This document shows, piece by piece, positions 24,211-32,369 of a DNA stretch of 64,000 nucleotides. The notes under the pieces were generated by a model. That model saw nothing but the letters and a program-made list of their open reading frames with translations, had not been told where the DNA came from and ran no database searches. The position numbers and the translations under genes were made by a program. Source of the stretch: Aldehydirespirator sp965203575 (lineage in GTDB: Bacteria; Actinomycetota; Acidimicrobiia; Acidimicrobiales; Aldehydirespiratoraceae); assembly GCA_965203575.1 (NCBI GenBank), contig OZ241894.1:1364001-1428000 (forward strand). The letters are read 5' to 3'. How positions within the stretch are numbered: the first letter of the stretch is position 1; the number at the start of each line of letters is the position of its first letter.

Positions 24211-25056
24211 ATGACCCGCATCGGACTGGCACAGATGCTCAGCCGCCCGGAGGCGGCCGAGGCCAACCGGAAGGCCAGCGTCGACGCGGTCGCTTCGCTG
24301 TTCGAGCAGGGTGCCGACATCGTGGTGGTGCCCGAGATGGCGGTGCCGTGGTACACCACCAACCGTGAGGCGCTGGAGCCGCTGGCCGAGAGTCTGGACG
24401 GCCCGACGGTCGGCGACTGGCAGGCCGAGGCGGCCCGCCACGGCGGACTCGTGGTCGGCGGTCTGTGCGAGCGCTCGGGCGACGACATCTACAACACCGC
24501 GGTGGCCGTCGGCTCTGACGGCGTGGTCGCCCACTACCGCAAGCTGCACCTGTTCGACGTCGAGAAGCACTGCTTCACCCCCGGCGATACCGGCCTGAGC
24601 GTCGTGGACACGGACTACGGGACCATCGGGCTGTGCATCTGCTACGACCTGCGCTTCGTCGAGGTGGTGAGGGTGCTGGCCCTGCGGGGCGCCGACCTGA
24701 TCTGCGTGCCCACCGCCTGGGTCCGCGGCTTCGACCGGCGCCAGTACCGCGACGGCGAGTTGATCCCCCACGCCGAGGGAGCGCTGGTGCAGGCCAACTT
24801 GAGCCAGGTGTTCATCGCCTGCACGTCCCAGGTCGGCGCTGGCGACGGGGTCGAACTCCTCGGATCATCGGTGGTGGCCGACCCGTACGGCCGCTTGGCG
24901 GGCGGACCTCTGTCGACGATGCGCGAGCAGCTAGAGATCGTCGACATCGACCTGGCCGAGGCCCGCAGGGCCCAGGCCCGGAGCGAGCTCATCCGGCCCC
25001 GAGCCGACCGCCGTACCGATGTGTACGGCGTCCTTCACGAGGGCGAACCGCTGTAG
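24211..25056 (+). CDS. carbon-nitrogen hydrolase (nitrilase superfamily)
   Basis: 281 residues. The catalytic triad is visible: Glu42 in VVVPEMAVPW, Lys111 in YRKLHLFD, and Cys144 in GLCICYDLRF. Such enzymes hydrolyse amides or nitriles, for example omega-amidase, deaminated glutathione amidase or carbamoylase activities. The gene is free-standing: tRNA-Ala lies 51 bp upstream and a palindromic gap separates it from the convergent unknown gene. The substrate is not determined. Confidence 0.9.
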   Translation: MTRIGLAQMLSRPEAAEANRKASVDAVASLFEQGADIVVVPEMAVPWYTTNREALEPLAESLDGPTVGDWQAEAARHGGLVVGGLCERSGDDIYNTAVAVGSDGVVAHYRKLHLFDVEKHCFTPGDTGLSVVDTDYGTIGLCICYDLRFVEVVRVLALRGADLICVPTAWVRGFDRRQYRDGELIPHAEGALVQANLSQVFIACTSQVGAGDGVELLGSSVVADPYGRLAGGPLSTMREQLEIVDIDLAEARRAQARSELIRPRADRRTDVYGVLHEGEPL

Positions 25057-25064
25057 CGCGATTT

Positions 25065-25089
25065 CTTGGTGCAAGAAATGTGCACCAAG
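25065..25089. terminator. hairpin between convergent genes, dispersed element copy
   Basis: CTTGGTGCA (25065-25073) and TGCACCAAG (25081-25089) are perfect 9-bp arms with a 7-base loop. They lie between the nitrilase stop and the end of the minus-strand operon, a plausible bidirectional terminator. The wider region to 25112 resembles 4151-4202. Confidence 0.5.
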
Positions 25090-25134
25090 TGCACAGAACC
25101 AACCCGAGATCTGATTGAGGTGGTTCGCGCTCCG

Positions 25135-25608
25135 TCAATGGACGCTGAGACCTGACAGCATCCGGTTGAGTTCCGGCACCAGCAGGTTCCGCCTCGAGTA
25201 CGACCCGATCACCGTGTAGAGGCAGAACGCCCGCGACCCCACGTGGAAGAACTGCTGGAGACCGGCTTGGCCCGGCAGCGACAGGTGCAGCTGGTCGGGG
25301 GCGAAGTCGGCCGGTTCGAGGCGGGTCGGGAAGCCCTCGTGAGCAAACAGTTTCGATGTGGCCGAGGCGCTATCGAACTCGATCAGGGCGGCGAAGATCC
25401 CGTTGCGGTCCATGATCTCTACCGCGCCCGACCCGTAGTCGCCCCGCTCGGCCGGCAGCGAGAAGTTGGCTGCGTGCACCACGACCAGCGAAGCATCCGA
25501 GGACTCCAGGCTGGGGTCGAGCATGGCCGGATCCGGCTGGGTCGATAGCTCGGCCTCCCAGCCTGCGGGCACGTCGACGCTCACCCCATGAGCCGCCAGC
25601 CTGCTCAC
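25135..25608 (-). CDS. protein of unknown function, last gene of the Mau-like operon
   Basis: 157 residues from GTG 25608. No signal peptide or membrane segment. The sequence has a beta-rich look (SVDVPAGWEAEL..., SLVVVHAANFSLP, LHLSLPGQAGLQQFFHVGSRAFCLYTVIG) and ends with a leucine-rich segment. I do not recognise the family; a lipocalin/LolA-like or PsbP-like role is only a guess. It is 20 bp after the membrane protein gene, so it is co-transcribed with the Mau-like unit. Confidence 0.6.
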   Translation of the reverse strand: MSRLAAHGVSVDVPAGWEAELSTQPDPAMLDPSLESSDASLVVVHAANFSLPAERGDYGSGAVEIMDRNGIFAALIEFDSASATSKLFAHEGFPTRLEPADFAPDQLHLSLPGQAGLQQFFHVGSRAFCLYTVIGSYSRRNLLVPELNRMLSGLSVH

Positions 25609-25628
25609 GATCCCGCCCCTGCTCGTAG

Positions 25629-26216
25629 TTACAGCGCCAGCAGGCTCGCGGCGGCCGCTCCGGCCAGCGCCGCGGCCACGCCCGCACCCATGCGCCGGAC
25701 CCGGTCGGCGTGCTGGTCGAGACGGCGGTGCAGTTGCCGCAGATCGTCGGGCGTCCGCACCCGGCGGCCCAGCACCAGGCTCGCGCCCCGGACTGCGCCG
25801 AAGACCGTGCCCATCAGCAGGCCCGCAATCATCTCACCGGCCAGCAACGCAGCCAGCATGAACAGCGGCACAAGGGCGGTGTTGACCACCGTCGCCACCG
25901 CTGCGCCGAGCTGAACGCCGAAGCCTGCTCCGTAGACCCACGACCGGTACGCGACCAGCCAGTCCTCGTTCACCTGGCGACGGCCGGGGAGCCGCCGACC
26001 CGACAGGTCCCAGGCCGCGGCGCCGGCACAGGCCACGGCCAGCAGCACTAGCCGGACATTGCTGTCCACACCGGCGACGGAGATCTGGCCCAGCGCGCCG
26101 AGGGCCGCCCCGACGGCGGCTCCCCCGGCGACCGCGCCCAGGGCCAGCCACAGGACTGTCACCGACCATCGATTGCCCCGGGCCCGCTCACCGAGCGGGC
26201 TGATGCTGGTGAGCAT
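25629..26216 (-). CDS. integral membrane protein of unknown function
   Basis: 195 residues from ATG 26216, with GAGG 8 bases upstream. About five hydrophobic segments are visible: ~20-44, ~52-68, ~95-115, ~116-140 and ~178-195. A basic loop after the fourth segment reads RTPDDLRQLHRRLDQHADRVRR. No enzyme motif is seen. The position after the thioredoxin-like gene and before an unknown gene suggests a membrane partner for maturation or anchoring of the cysteine-rich protein. Confidence 0.65.
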   Translation of the reverse strand: MLTSISPLGERARGNRWSVTVLWLALGAVAGGAAVGAALGALGQISVAGVDSNVRLVLLAVACAGAAAWDLSGRRLPGRRQVNEDWLVAYRSWVYGAGFGVQLGAAVATVVNTALVPLFMLAALLAGEMIAGLLMGTVFGAVRGASLVLGRRVRTPDDLRQLHRRLDQHADRVRRMGAGVAAALAGAAAASLLAL

Positions 26217-26225
26217 CGAGATACC

Positions 26226-26297
26226 TCAAGGCGACCATGCCGACCGGACTCCGGCGGCCAGAGCCGCCGCCATCCCGATGGCCAGCACCGCAATCAT
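26226..26297 (-). CDS. possible 23-residue membrane microprotein
   Basis: The ATG at 26297 overlaps the stop of the MauD-like gene (ATGA), and the frame runs 23 codons to TGA at 26226. The peptide MIAVLAIGMAAALAAG... is a single hydrophobic helix followed by a basic, Trp-containing tail. All neighbours in this operon use the same overlap style, which supports translation. It ends 9 bp before the next start. It could also be chance in GC-rich DNA. Confidence 0.4.
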   Translation of the reverse strand: MIAVLAIGMAAALAAGVRSAWSP

Positions 26298-27091
26298 CGT
26301 TCGGCGCGGGATCCGGTGGAGTCGGCGCCGTTGCTGCCGTTCGAGTCCGACTGACCGCCGTAGAGGCTCGGATGACCGGGACTAATGCCCGCGGACCGCA
26401 GCGCCTCATCGGCCCGCTGCGCCCGGCTGCGGCCCGAGTGTCCGGCCGAGGCGCCCGGCGGTTGCGACCCGGAGGGGTCGGCCAAGCCGGCGTCATCCAG
26501 GGCCTGCTGGAGCAGGTTCTGCAACTGCTCCCAGCGCAGCGCGCTGCCCGCGCCCACTACCCGACCCTCGGAGCCGTCCACGAGCACGAAGTACGGCGAG
26601 CCCGGCACGTCGTAGTCGTCCCACGCCGCCGACGACAGCACAGCCTTGATGCCCGGCGGGACCAGATCCGCCATGGCCGACTCCGAGTCGTGGACGGGAT
26701 CCTGGCCCACAACCACGAGCCGGGTGTCGCCGCCGGGCAACTCGAGATCCGGGTCCGAGAAGGCCTCCCAGAACCGCTTGCAGGTGCGGCAGCCCGGAGA
26801 CAGGAACGCGAGCAGGGTGAGGTGCGCCACGCCGGTGACGGCGACCTTGGTCGGACCTCCGGCCGGAACCGTCCCGACGAGGTCTCGGGCACTTGCCGGA
26901 TCAGCGGAGGCAACGGCGTCCGACCGCTCCGCCACGACCCCGGCAGCGGAACTCGCGGTCGCTTCATCGTCGAGGCTGATGCCGGCGCGGTCGAGGGCGC
27001 GCAGGATCTCAGCGTGGGTCCTGAGCAGCCCGAACACGAGCAGAGCCAGCACGCCCACCGCGATCGCCAGCAGCACCACTACCACCGTCAC
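26294..27091 (-). CDS. MauD/thioredoxin-like membrane-anchored disulfide protein
   Basis: 265 residues from GTG 27091, which overlaps the upstream stop (GTGA). An N-terminal anchor (VVVVLLAIAVGVLALLVFGLL) is followed by a Ser/Ala linker and a thioredoxin-like domain with the redox motif SPGCRTCKRFWE (CxxC, ~118-121) and a cis-Pro-type VPGSPYFVLVDG. The ~60-residue tail is low-complexity Ser/Gly/Gln. MauD proteins help form or rearrange disulfides in the methylamine dehydrogenase light chain. Here the adjacent gene encodes a light-chain-like cysteine-rich protein, so the same job is likely. Confidence 0.75.
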   Translation of the reverse strand: MTVVVVLLAIAVGVLALLVFGLLRTHAEILRALDRAGISLDDEATASSAAGVVAERSDAVASADPASARDLVGTVPAGGPTKVAVTGVAHLTLLAFLSPGCRTCKRFWEAFSDPDLELPGGDTRLVVVGQDPVHDSESAMADLVPPGIKAVLSSAAWDDYDVPGSPYFVLVDGSEGRVVGAGSALRWEQLQNLLQQALDDAGLADPSGSQPPGASAGHSGRSRAQRADEALRSAGISPGHPSLYGGQSDSNGSNGADSTGSRAER

Positions 27092-28257
27092 GGGGCCACC
27101 CCCAAGGAGGCTCGATCGCGGAGGTGGTAGCCGTGCAGCAGGGCCGCGATCTCGGCGCGGGTGGCGGGCTCCTCAGCGTTGAAGGTCGAATGCTCCGCCC
27201 ACCAATCGATGTTGTGCTCGAGGGCCCACGCCAGCGCCTCGCGGTACCAGGCGCCGGAGCCCACATCGTCGAACTCGATCCTGGCGCTGCCTTGCGGCTC
27301 ACCGGCCAGACGGTGCAGGAAGACGACGGACTGCGCCCGCGACACGTCGTTCGACGGATCGAAACGGCCGTGCGCGCGACCCGTGGTGATCCGCTGCTCG
27401 ACCATCCACGCCACCGCCTGCGCGTAGAAGGCGTCCGCAGCGACATCGTCGAATTCGATGCTGGGATTGGCTGGAGGCTGGCCCTCGTAACGCCACAGGA
27501 ACGTGGCGAACTGGCCCCGGGTAACCGGCTCGTCGGGGCCGAACAGGTCGCTCTTCAGGCCGGTGGTGATGCCCTCATCGGCTATCCACTCGACCGCTTC
27601 GGCGTAGTAAGCCTTGGGCGGCACGTCGTTGAACCCGTCGTGCAGGCAGGGCCGGTCGTGCCAGCGGGTTCCCGGATCGTAGAGCACCGGGGACGTCGCG
27701 CAGGCAGGATCCCACGTCCAGGGCGGCACGCAGGTGACGACCCGGCACTTGAGCGGACCGACGCACACGTCCTGGTTGCACTGCCCGTAGCGGAACCGCG
27801 TGCACTCCGACTTGCGGACGTCGCAGCCGCCGCGGCACCTGCAGTCTGCGGGCGTGCATCCCTTCGCGCACGTGCCGTCCGACCATCGGCAGCGGCAACT
27901 CTCATCGCACGCGAAGTTGCAGTCGAGGTAGTAGCGAGGCTGCGGCCCGTTCAGATCGCAGAATCCCGAGCCGTCCACCTTCCACCAGCCCGCCACGATG
28001 GTTCCCGGCGGGCACAGGTTCTCTCCGGTGAGCTTGCAGCAGAATTCGCTGTAGGGGTCGCAGCACAGGGCATTCGGGTTGCACTCCCAGCCCTTGCACA
28101 GGATGACGGCCGCCTCCGCGGTGGTCGGGCGGATGGCGTAGGCGACGGGTGCCACCGCCATGGCCGTGGCCGCCATGGCCGACGAGCGCAGGAAGCCCCG
28201 GCGCCCGGCGCGGCGGTCCACCACCCGGGAGACCCGCTCGACCAGCTTGCGGCTCAC
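27088..28257 (-). CDS. Tat-exported cysteine-rich MauA-like protein with three SLH domains
   Basis: 389 residues from GTG 28257. A twin-arginine signal (DRRAGRRGFLRSSAMAATAM) leads to a ~150-residue domain with over 20 cysteines. It resembles methylamine dehydrogenase small subunit: NLCPPGTIVAGWWKVDGSGF aligns with the region holding the first TTQ tryptophan, then YYLDCNFACDESCRC. The second TTQ tryptophan is not evident, so a cofactor is doubtful. Residues ~215-385 contain three SLH repeats (FNDV..., FDDV..., FDDV...), which would attach it to the cell surface. It is coupled on both sides to MauE- and MauD-like genes; no mauB is present. Confidence 0.72.
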   Translation of the reverse strand: MSRKLVERVSRVVDRRAGRRGFLRSSAMAATAMAVAPVAYAIRPTTAEAAVILCKGWECNPNALCCDPYSEFCCKLTGENLCPPGTIVAGWWKVDGSGFCDLNGPQPRYYLDCNFACDESCRCRWSDGTCAKGCTPADCRCRGGCDVRKSECTRFRYGQCNQDVCVGPLKCRVVTCVPPWTWDPACATSPVLYDPGTRWHDRPCLHDGFNDVPPKAYYAEAVEWIADEGITTGLKSDLFGPDEPVTRGQFATFLWRYEGQPPANPSIEFDDVAADAFYAQAVAWMVEQRITTGRAHGRFDPSNDVSRAQSVVFLHRLAGEPQGSARIEFDDVGSGAWYREALAWALEHNIDWWAEHSTFNAEEPATRAEIAALLHGYHLRDRASLGVAP

Positions 28258-28862
28258 TGGTGCCTTCCCGAGACGGGCATCGGCTTGCCAGGTTTGGCGG
28301 CCGGCGCTGGCACGGACCGGAACAGAGTGCCGGCTTCGTGCCGGGCGGCTCGGGCGGTTCGGGCACCGAGCGCCTCTGGCAGCGCGGTGAAGGCCACCAG
28401 ACCCAGTCCGGCCATCAAGACGATCTCAACCGCCAGCGCTGCGCCGACCGCGGGACGGTCGCTGATCGACTGGGCGACGGCCTGAACCGGAGCGGTGTCC
28501 GTTCCGGCCGCGGCGAACGACACCGCGGCCAGGGCTAGGTTGCCGAGAACGTGAACCCGCGACGGCGGCGCATCGAGGCGCCCGAAACACCCGCACAAGC
28601 CCGCCTTCACCAGCACCGCACGAAGCACGATCACGGCGAAGGACGCGTAGAGCAGGCCCATGGCCCACGCGGCCGGCCCGCCCACCAGCAGGGCGGCTAT
28701 CCCGACCGCGGCTTCCGACGCGCCGACGAGCCGTACCAGAGGGGTCGGGGCCCGGAAGCCGAGAAGGTCAGCGACGCCCGGCGCGGGCCTCGACAGCTTG
28801 GCCGCGCCCGCCACCACCAGCAGCACCGCGGCGGAAGCGTAGATCGCAGACACCACCGACAC
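28254..28862 (-). CDS. MauE/DoxX-like membrane protein
   Basis: 202 residues from GTG 28862. Four to five membrane helices are visible (~5-20, ~42-60, ~65-85, ~105-122, ~135-155), and a conserved CGCFG motif follows the third, as in the MauE family. MauE-type proteins move reducing or oxidising equivalents across the membrane for disulfide maturation. It is the first gene of the operon and its stop overlaps the start of the cysteine-rich protein (GTGA). The C-terminal tail is basic and proline-rich. Confidence 0.78.
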   Translation of the reverse strand: MSVVSAIYASAAVLLVVAGAAKLSRPAPGVADLLGFRAPTPLVRLVGASEAAVGIAALLVGGPAAWAMGLLYASFAVIVLRAVLVKAGLCGCFGRLDAPPSRVHVLGNLALAAVSFAAAGTDTAPVQAVAQSISDRPAVGAALAVEIVLMAGLGLVAFTALPEALGARTARAARHEAGTLFRSVPAPAAKPGKPMPVSGRHQ

Positions 28863-28927
28863 GGGCGGCGATGCTAACGGCCTCGATGAGGCTCAGGCCA
28901 GCCTGGCCCCCGTCGCCGGATGGATGC

Positions 28928-29797
28928 CTATATGCCGGGGGTCCGGTAGCCGTCGGACCGCCACAGGATCGGGAAGTGGTTCTCGTCCATCTCGTCGTCG
29001 GTGAGCCGGGCGTAGCGGGAGTAGATGGGTCCGTTGCCCTCGCCGAAGCCGGCCCGATCGAAACGGGCCTCGCTGCTGGCGCAGTGCAGCACCAGGGACC
29101 GGCGATGGCGGCCCGAGCGGTTGGGGCCCGAGCCGTGCCAGGCCCAGCCGTGGTGGAACGACCCGCCGCCGGCGGCGACCTCCACCGCGGCGATGTCGAG
29201 CTCGACGCCCGCAGCTGCGGCGGCGGCCCTCACGGTGGCCCGGTAGTCCTCGGGGTCATGGAACTCGCCCATCGGGTCGGCCCCAGTAGGCCAGCGGTGC
29301 GACCCCCGGGCCAGTTCCATGGTGCCGCCGCTGGCGGAAGTGTCATCGAGGGCGATCCAGCAGGAGAACATCTCCGTCGGCTTGTACCAGGACAGGTAGG
29401 CGTTGTCGCGGTGGAAACCGAAGGAGCGCGCCCCCGGCGGCTTCCAGATCACGTTGTCCTGGACGATCCGGGCGCCGGGCCAGCCGGCGAGGACGGCCAC
29501 CGCCTCGCCGAGGCGGGCGTCGAGCACAACCGACGCGATCAGCCGGTCGGCCTTCCAGCCGTTGCAGATCTGCCGGGCCAGGGCCGGATCGCTGCGACCC
29601 TCCTGCCAGTTGACTTCGTCGGGAGCGGTGCCGGTCTCGAAGTCGCCGCGGAACAGCCGCTCGAATCGCTCCTTCAGGGGGCCGATCAGGCCGGTGTCGA
29701 TCAGGGAGTCGACGGTCACGAACCCGTCGGCACTGAACGCGGCCGTCTCGGAGGCCGACAGGAGCCCAACCCCGCTGAGGCGATCGGCCACCGTCAT
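28928..29797 (-). CDS. phytanoyl-CoA dioxygenase family protein
   Basis: 289 residues from the ATG at 29797, overlapping the acyl-CoA dehydrogenase stop (ATGA). Fe(II)/2-oxoglutarate oxygenase fold: the HxD pair in FGFHRDNAYLSW, the distal His in FHHGWAWHGSGPN, and the 2-oxoglutarate-binding Arg in RSGRHRRSLVLH. PhyH members hydroxylate acyl-CoAs or small metabolites. The coupling with the acyl-CoA dehydrogenase suggests an acyl-CoA substrate. The product ends with a TAG stop at 28928. Confidence 0.85.
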   Translation of the reverse strand: MTVADRLSGVGLLSASETAAFSADGFVTVDSLIDTGLIGPLKERFERLFRGDFETGTAPDEVNWQEGRSDPALARQICNGWKADRLIASVVLDARLGEAVAVLAGWPGARIVQDNVIWKPPGARSFGFHRDNAYLSWYKPTEMFSCWIALDDTSASGGTMELARGSHRWPTGADPMGEFHDPEDYRATVRAAAAAAGVELDIAAVEVAAGGGSFHHGWAWHGSGPNRSGRHRRSLVLHCASSEARFDRAGFGEGNGPIYSRYARLTDDEMDENHFPILWRSDGYRTPGI

Positions 29798-30957
29798 GCC
29801 CGCTCCCGGGCCCGCCTCATCAGGCCCTTGGCGATGATCGTGCGCTGGATCTCGTTGGTGCCCTCGCCGATGGCCATCAGCGGGGCATCGCGGTACAGGC
29901 GCTCGATCTCCATCTCGGTCGAGTATCCGTAGCTGCCGTGGATGCGCATGGACTCGAGCGACGCCTTGATGGCTGCTTCCGAGCCGAAGAGCTTGGCCAT
30001 GCCCGCCTCCACATCGGCCCGCAGACCCTGGTCGATGCGGTTCGCGGCCCAGCGGGTCAGCAGCCTGGCCGCCTCGATCTCGGTGGCCATGTCGGCCAGC
30101 TTCAGCTGGATGGCCTGGAACTCCCCGATGGGCTGGCCGAAGGCCTCCCGCTGCTGGGAGTAGTCGAGCGCGGCATCGAAGGCGGCCTGGGCCACGCCCA
30201 CGCCCCGTGCCGCGATGTTGATCCGGCCGACCTCCAGGCCTGACATCACCTGCTTGAACCCCAGGCCTTCCTGGCCGCCCAGCAGGTTGTCGGCCGGAAC
30301 TCGCACGTCGTCGAGCACCACCTCGCACGACTCGGGGCCCTTGTACCCGAGCTTGCCCAGGTCCCTGAGCACTTCGAGGCCGGGCGTGTCCGCCTCGATC
30401 ATGAGCACGCCCATGCCCCGGTGCCGGGGCACGGAGTCCGGGTCGGTCTTGACCAGCACGGGAAGCGGGTTGGCGAAGCGGGCGTTGGTGATCCAGGTCT
30501 TGGTCCCCCGGATCACGTAGGTGTCCCCGTCGCGCCAGGCCCGGGTGGAGATGCCCTGCAGATCGCTGCCCGCGCCCGGCTCGGTGAGGGCGATGGCGGT
30601 GCGCCGCTCGCCGGTGGCCAACTCGGGCAGCCAGCGCTGCTTCTGCTCCTCCGTGCCGTGGAGCATGATCATCCGGCAGCTCAGGGAGTGGCTGCCGAGG
30701 ATCCCGGCGATGCCCATCCAGCCCATGGAGATCTCCTCGAAGACCAGGCTCATCGACACTGTGTCAAGGTCGAGCCCGCCGTACTCGGCACCGACGGTGA
30801 TGCCGAACAGGCCCATCTCGGCCATCTTGGCCACGATCTCATGGGGATACTGGCCCGACTGCTCCATCTCGCGGGCCACCGGCCTGATCTCGCTGTCGAC
30901 GAACTGCCGGAGCACGTCGCGGAACATCTGCTGCTCTTCGCTCAGCTCGAAGTCCAT
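29794..30957 (-). CDS. acyl-CoA dehydrogenase
   Basis: 387 residues from the ATG at 30957; a start 14 codons upstream would add an unconserved extension. The family order is complete: helical N-domain (MDFELSEEQQMFRDVLRQF), middle FAD-binding strands (AIALTEPGAGSDLQGIST...TWITNA), and the C-terminal helix bundle with RLYRDAPLMAIGEGTNEIQR, where the catalytic Glu of the short/medium-chain type sits. It forms a trans-2-enoyl-CoA with electrons passed to ETF. It is transcribed divergently from the histidine kinase. Confidence 0.93.
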   Translation of the reverse strand: MDFELSEEQQMFRDVLRQFVDSEIRPVAREMEQSGQYPHEIVAKMAEMGLFGITVGAEYGGLDLDTVSMSLVFEEISMGWMGIAGILGSHSLSCRMIMLHGTEEQKQRWLPELATGERRTAIALTEPGAGSDLQGISTRAWRDGDTYVIRGTKTWITNARFANPLPVLVKTDPDSVPRHRGMGVLMIEADTPGLEVLRDLGKLGYKGPESCEVVLDDVRVPADNLLGGQEGLGFKQVMSGLEVGRINIAARGVGVAQAAFDAALDYSQQREAFGQPIGEFQAIQLKLADMATEIEAARLLTRWAANRIDQGLRADVEAGMAKLFGSEAAIKASLESMRIHGSYGYSTEMEIERLYRDAPLMAIGEGTNEIQRTIIAKGLMRRARERA

Positions 30958-31091
30958 GCGTTGAACACCCCTCGGACCTGCGGTCGTTGCCTCGCTCATT
31001 ATGCCCGGTCGCGACCCGCTCTCTAGAGTTGTCAGGGTCTGGCCGCCGGGCAGCCCGAACCTCGACCAGCAAGCCGGAGGAACCACAGGAC

Positions 31092-32369
31092 ATGGCGCCT
31101 GATACGACTCCCAGCAGCGGGGAGCACCCGATCTCCCGGTTCAGCCTTCGACGCAAGTCGGTCCAGGTGATCATCGCCATGACGGGGATCCTGGTGGTGA
31201 ACGTCATACTGCTCGTGGAGGCGGTATCCGCCGGCCACGACACCCTGATCGTGCTCGCCGCAGTCTGTCTGGCCCTCGTTCTCTTCACCTTCTACCGCCT
31301 GGTGCGTACGGGCCTGCGCACGGTCGCGATCGAGCTCTGGATCCGGCACATGGGCGAGGGGAACCTGGACTACACGGTGGATCTGGCCGGCAACGACGAG
31401 GTGAACGAGGCGGCCGAGGCGTTGGAGCGGCTTCGTCAGCGATCGATCGAGGCCCTGCAACTGGATCTCGTGCGGCAGCTGTCCGAAGACCTCCAGGAGA
31501 AGAACAGTGAGCTGGAGCGAGTGCTGTCGGAGCTGCGCCGGACGCAGGACCGGATAGTCGTGCGCCAGAAGCTGGTCGAGCTGGGCGAGCTGACCGCGGG
31601 CGTGGCCCATGAGATCCGGAACCCCCTGAACTTCATGAGAAACTTCTCCGAGGCGTCGGAAGAACTCGTCGGAGAACTCCGCGAGGCCACCCAGCACTCG
31701 GACGACCTAGACGACGGCACGAGAACGGCGATTGCCGGGATCATCGACGACCTGACCGAGAACCTGCTGCGGATCCGATCGCATGGCGACCGGGCCGAGC
31801 GGATAGTCCAGGACATGGCGACCATCGGACGCGGGGGCGGCAAACCCCAACCCGTGGCCATCAACGACCTGCTCAACGACAGGACGTTGATCGCGTTCCA
31901 CAGCGTCCAGGCCCAGGCCGAAGGGCTCGAGATCGAGGTCCACCGCGACTGCGACCCCGATGTCGGCGAGATGGAGGTCGTGCCCGAGGAGATGGGGAGG
32001 GTGTTCTTGAACCTGGTCGGCAACGCCTGCTTCGCGATGGACGAGAAGCGGCGGATGGTCGAGCAGGACGACGGCTCCTACAAGCCGGCTCTGTGGCTGA
32101 AGACCGAGCAAACCGGCGAGGAGGTAGTCATCCGCATCCGCGACAACGGGACCGGCATCCCGCCCGACTCCATGGACAAGATCTTCAACCCGTTCTACAC
32201 GACCAAGCCGTCGGGGACCGGCGTGGGACTAGGACTCAGCCTCTGCAGCGATGTCGTCCGGCAGCACGGCGGGTCGATAACCGCCGAGTCCGAGCCCGGT
32301 GAGTTCACCGAGATGACCGTCCGGCTCCCGTTGCTCCCGTTGCCCGACCGCGGATCGGGCTCCAGCTAG
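31092..32369 (+). CDS. sensor histidine kinase
   Basis: 425 residues from ATG 31092, with GGAGG upstream. Two membrane helices (~23-45 and ~50-68) and a HAMP-like linker lead into a coiled coil (LSEDLQEKNSELERVLSELR), the H-box GVAHEIRNPLNFM with phospho-His, and an HATPase_c domain with N-box NLVGNACFAM, G1 IRDNGTGIP and G2 GTGVGLGLS. The short periplasmic stretch suggests sensing in the membrane or cytoplasm. No response regulator is adjacent, so it is an orphan kinase in this window. The gene converges with the SDR gene with zero spacing (TAGCTA). Confidence 0.9.
   Translation: MAPDTTPSSGEHPISRFSLRRKSVQVIIAMTGILVVNVILLVEAVSAGHDTLIVLAAVCLALVLFTFYRLVRTGLRTVAIELWIRHMGEGNLDYTVDLAGNDEVNEAAEALERLRQRSIEALQLDLVRQLSEDLQEKNSELERVLSELRRTQDRIVVRQKLVELGELTAGVAHEIRNPLNFMRNFSEASEELVGELREATQHSDDLDDGTRTAIAGIIDDLTENLLRIRSHGDRAERIVQDMATIGRGGGKPQPVAINDLLNDRTLIAFHSVQAQAEGLEIEVHRDCDPDVGEMEVVPEEMGRVFLNLVGNACFAMDEKRRMVEQDDGSYKPALWLKTEQTGEEVVIRIRDNGTGIPPDSMDKIFNPFYTTKPSGTGVGLGLSLCSDVVRQHGGSITAESEPGEFTEMTVRLPLLPLPDRGSGSS

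Noticed and set aside
27088..28257. True methylamine dehydrogenase light chain
   Set aside because: The SLH domains, extra cysteines, missing second TTQ tryptophan and absence of a large subunit argue against it.
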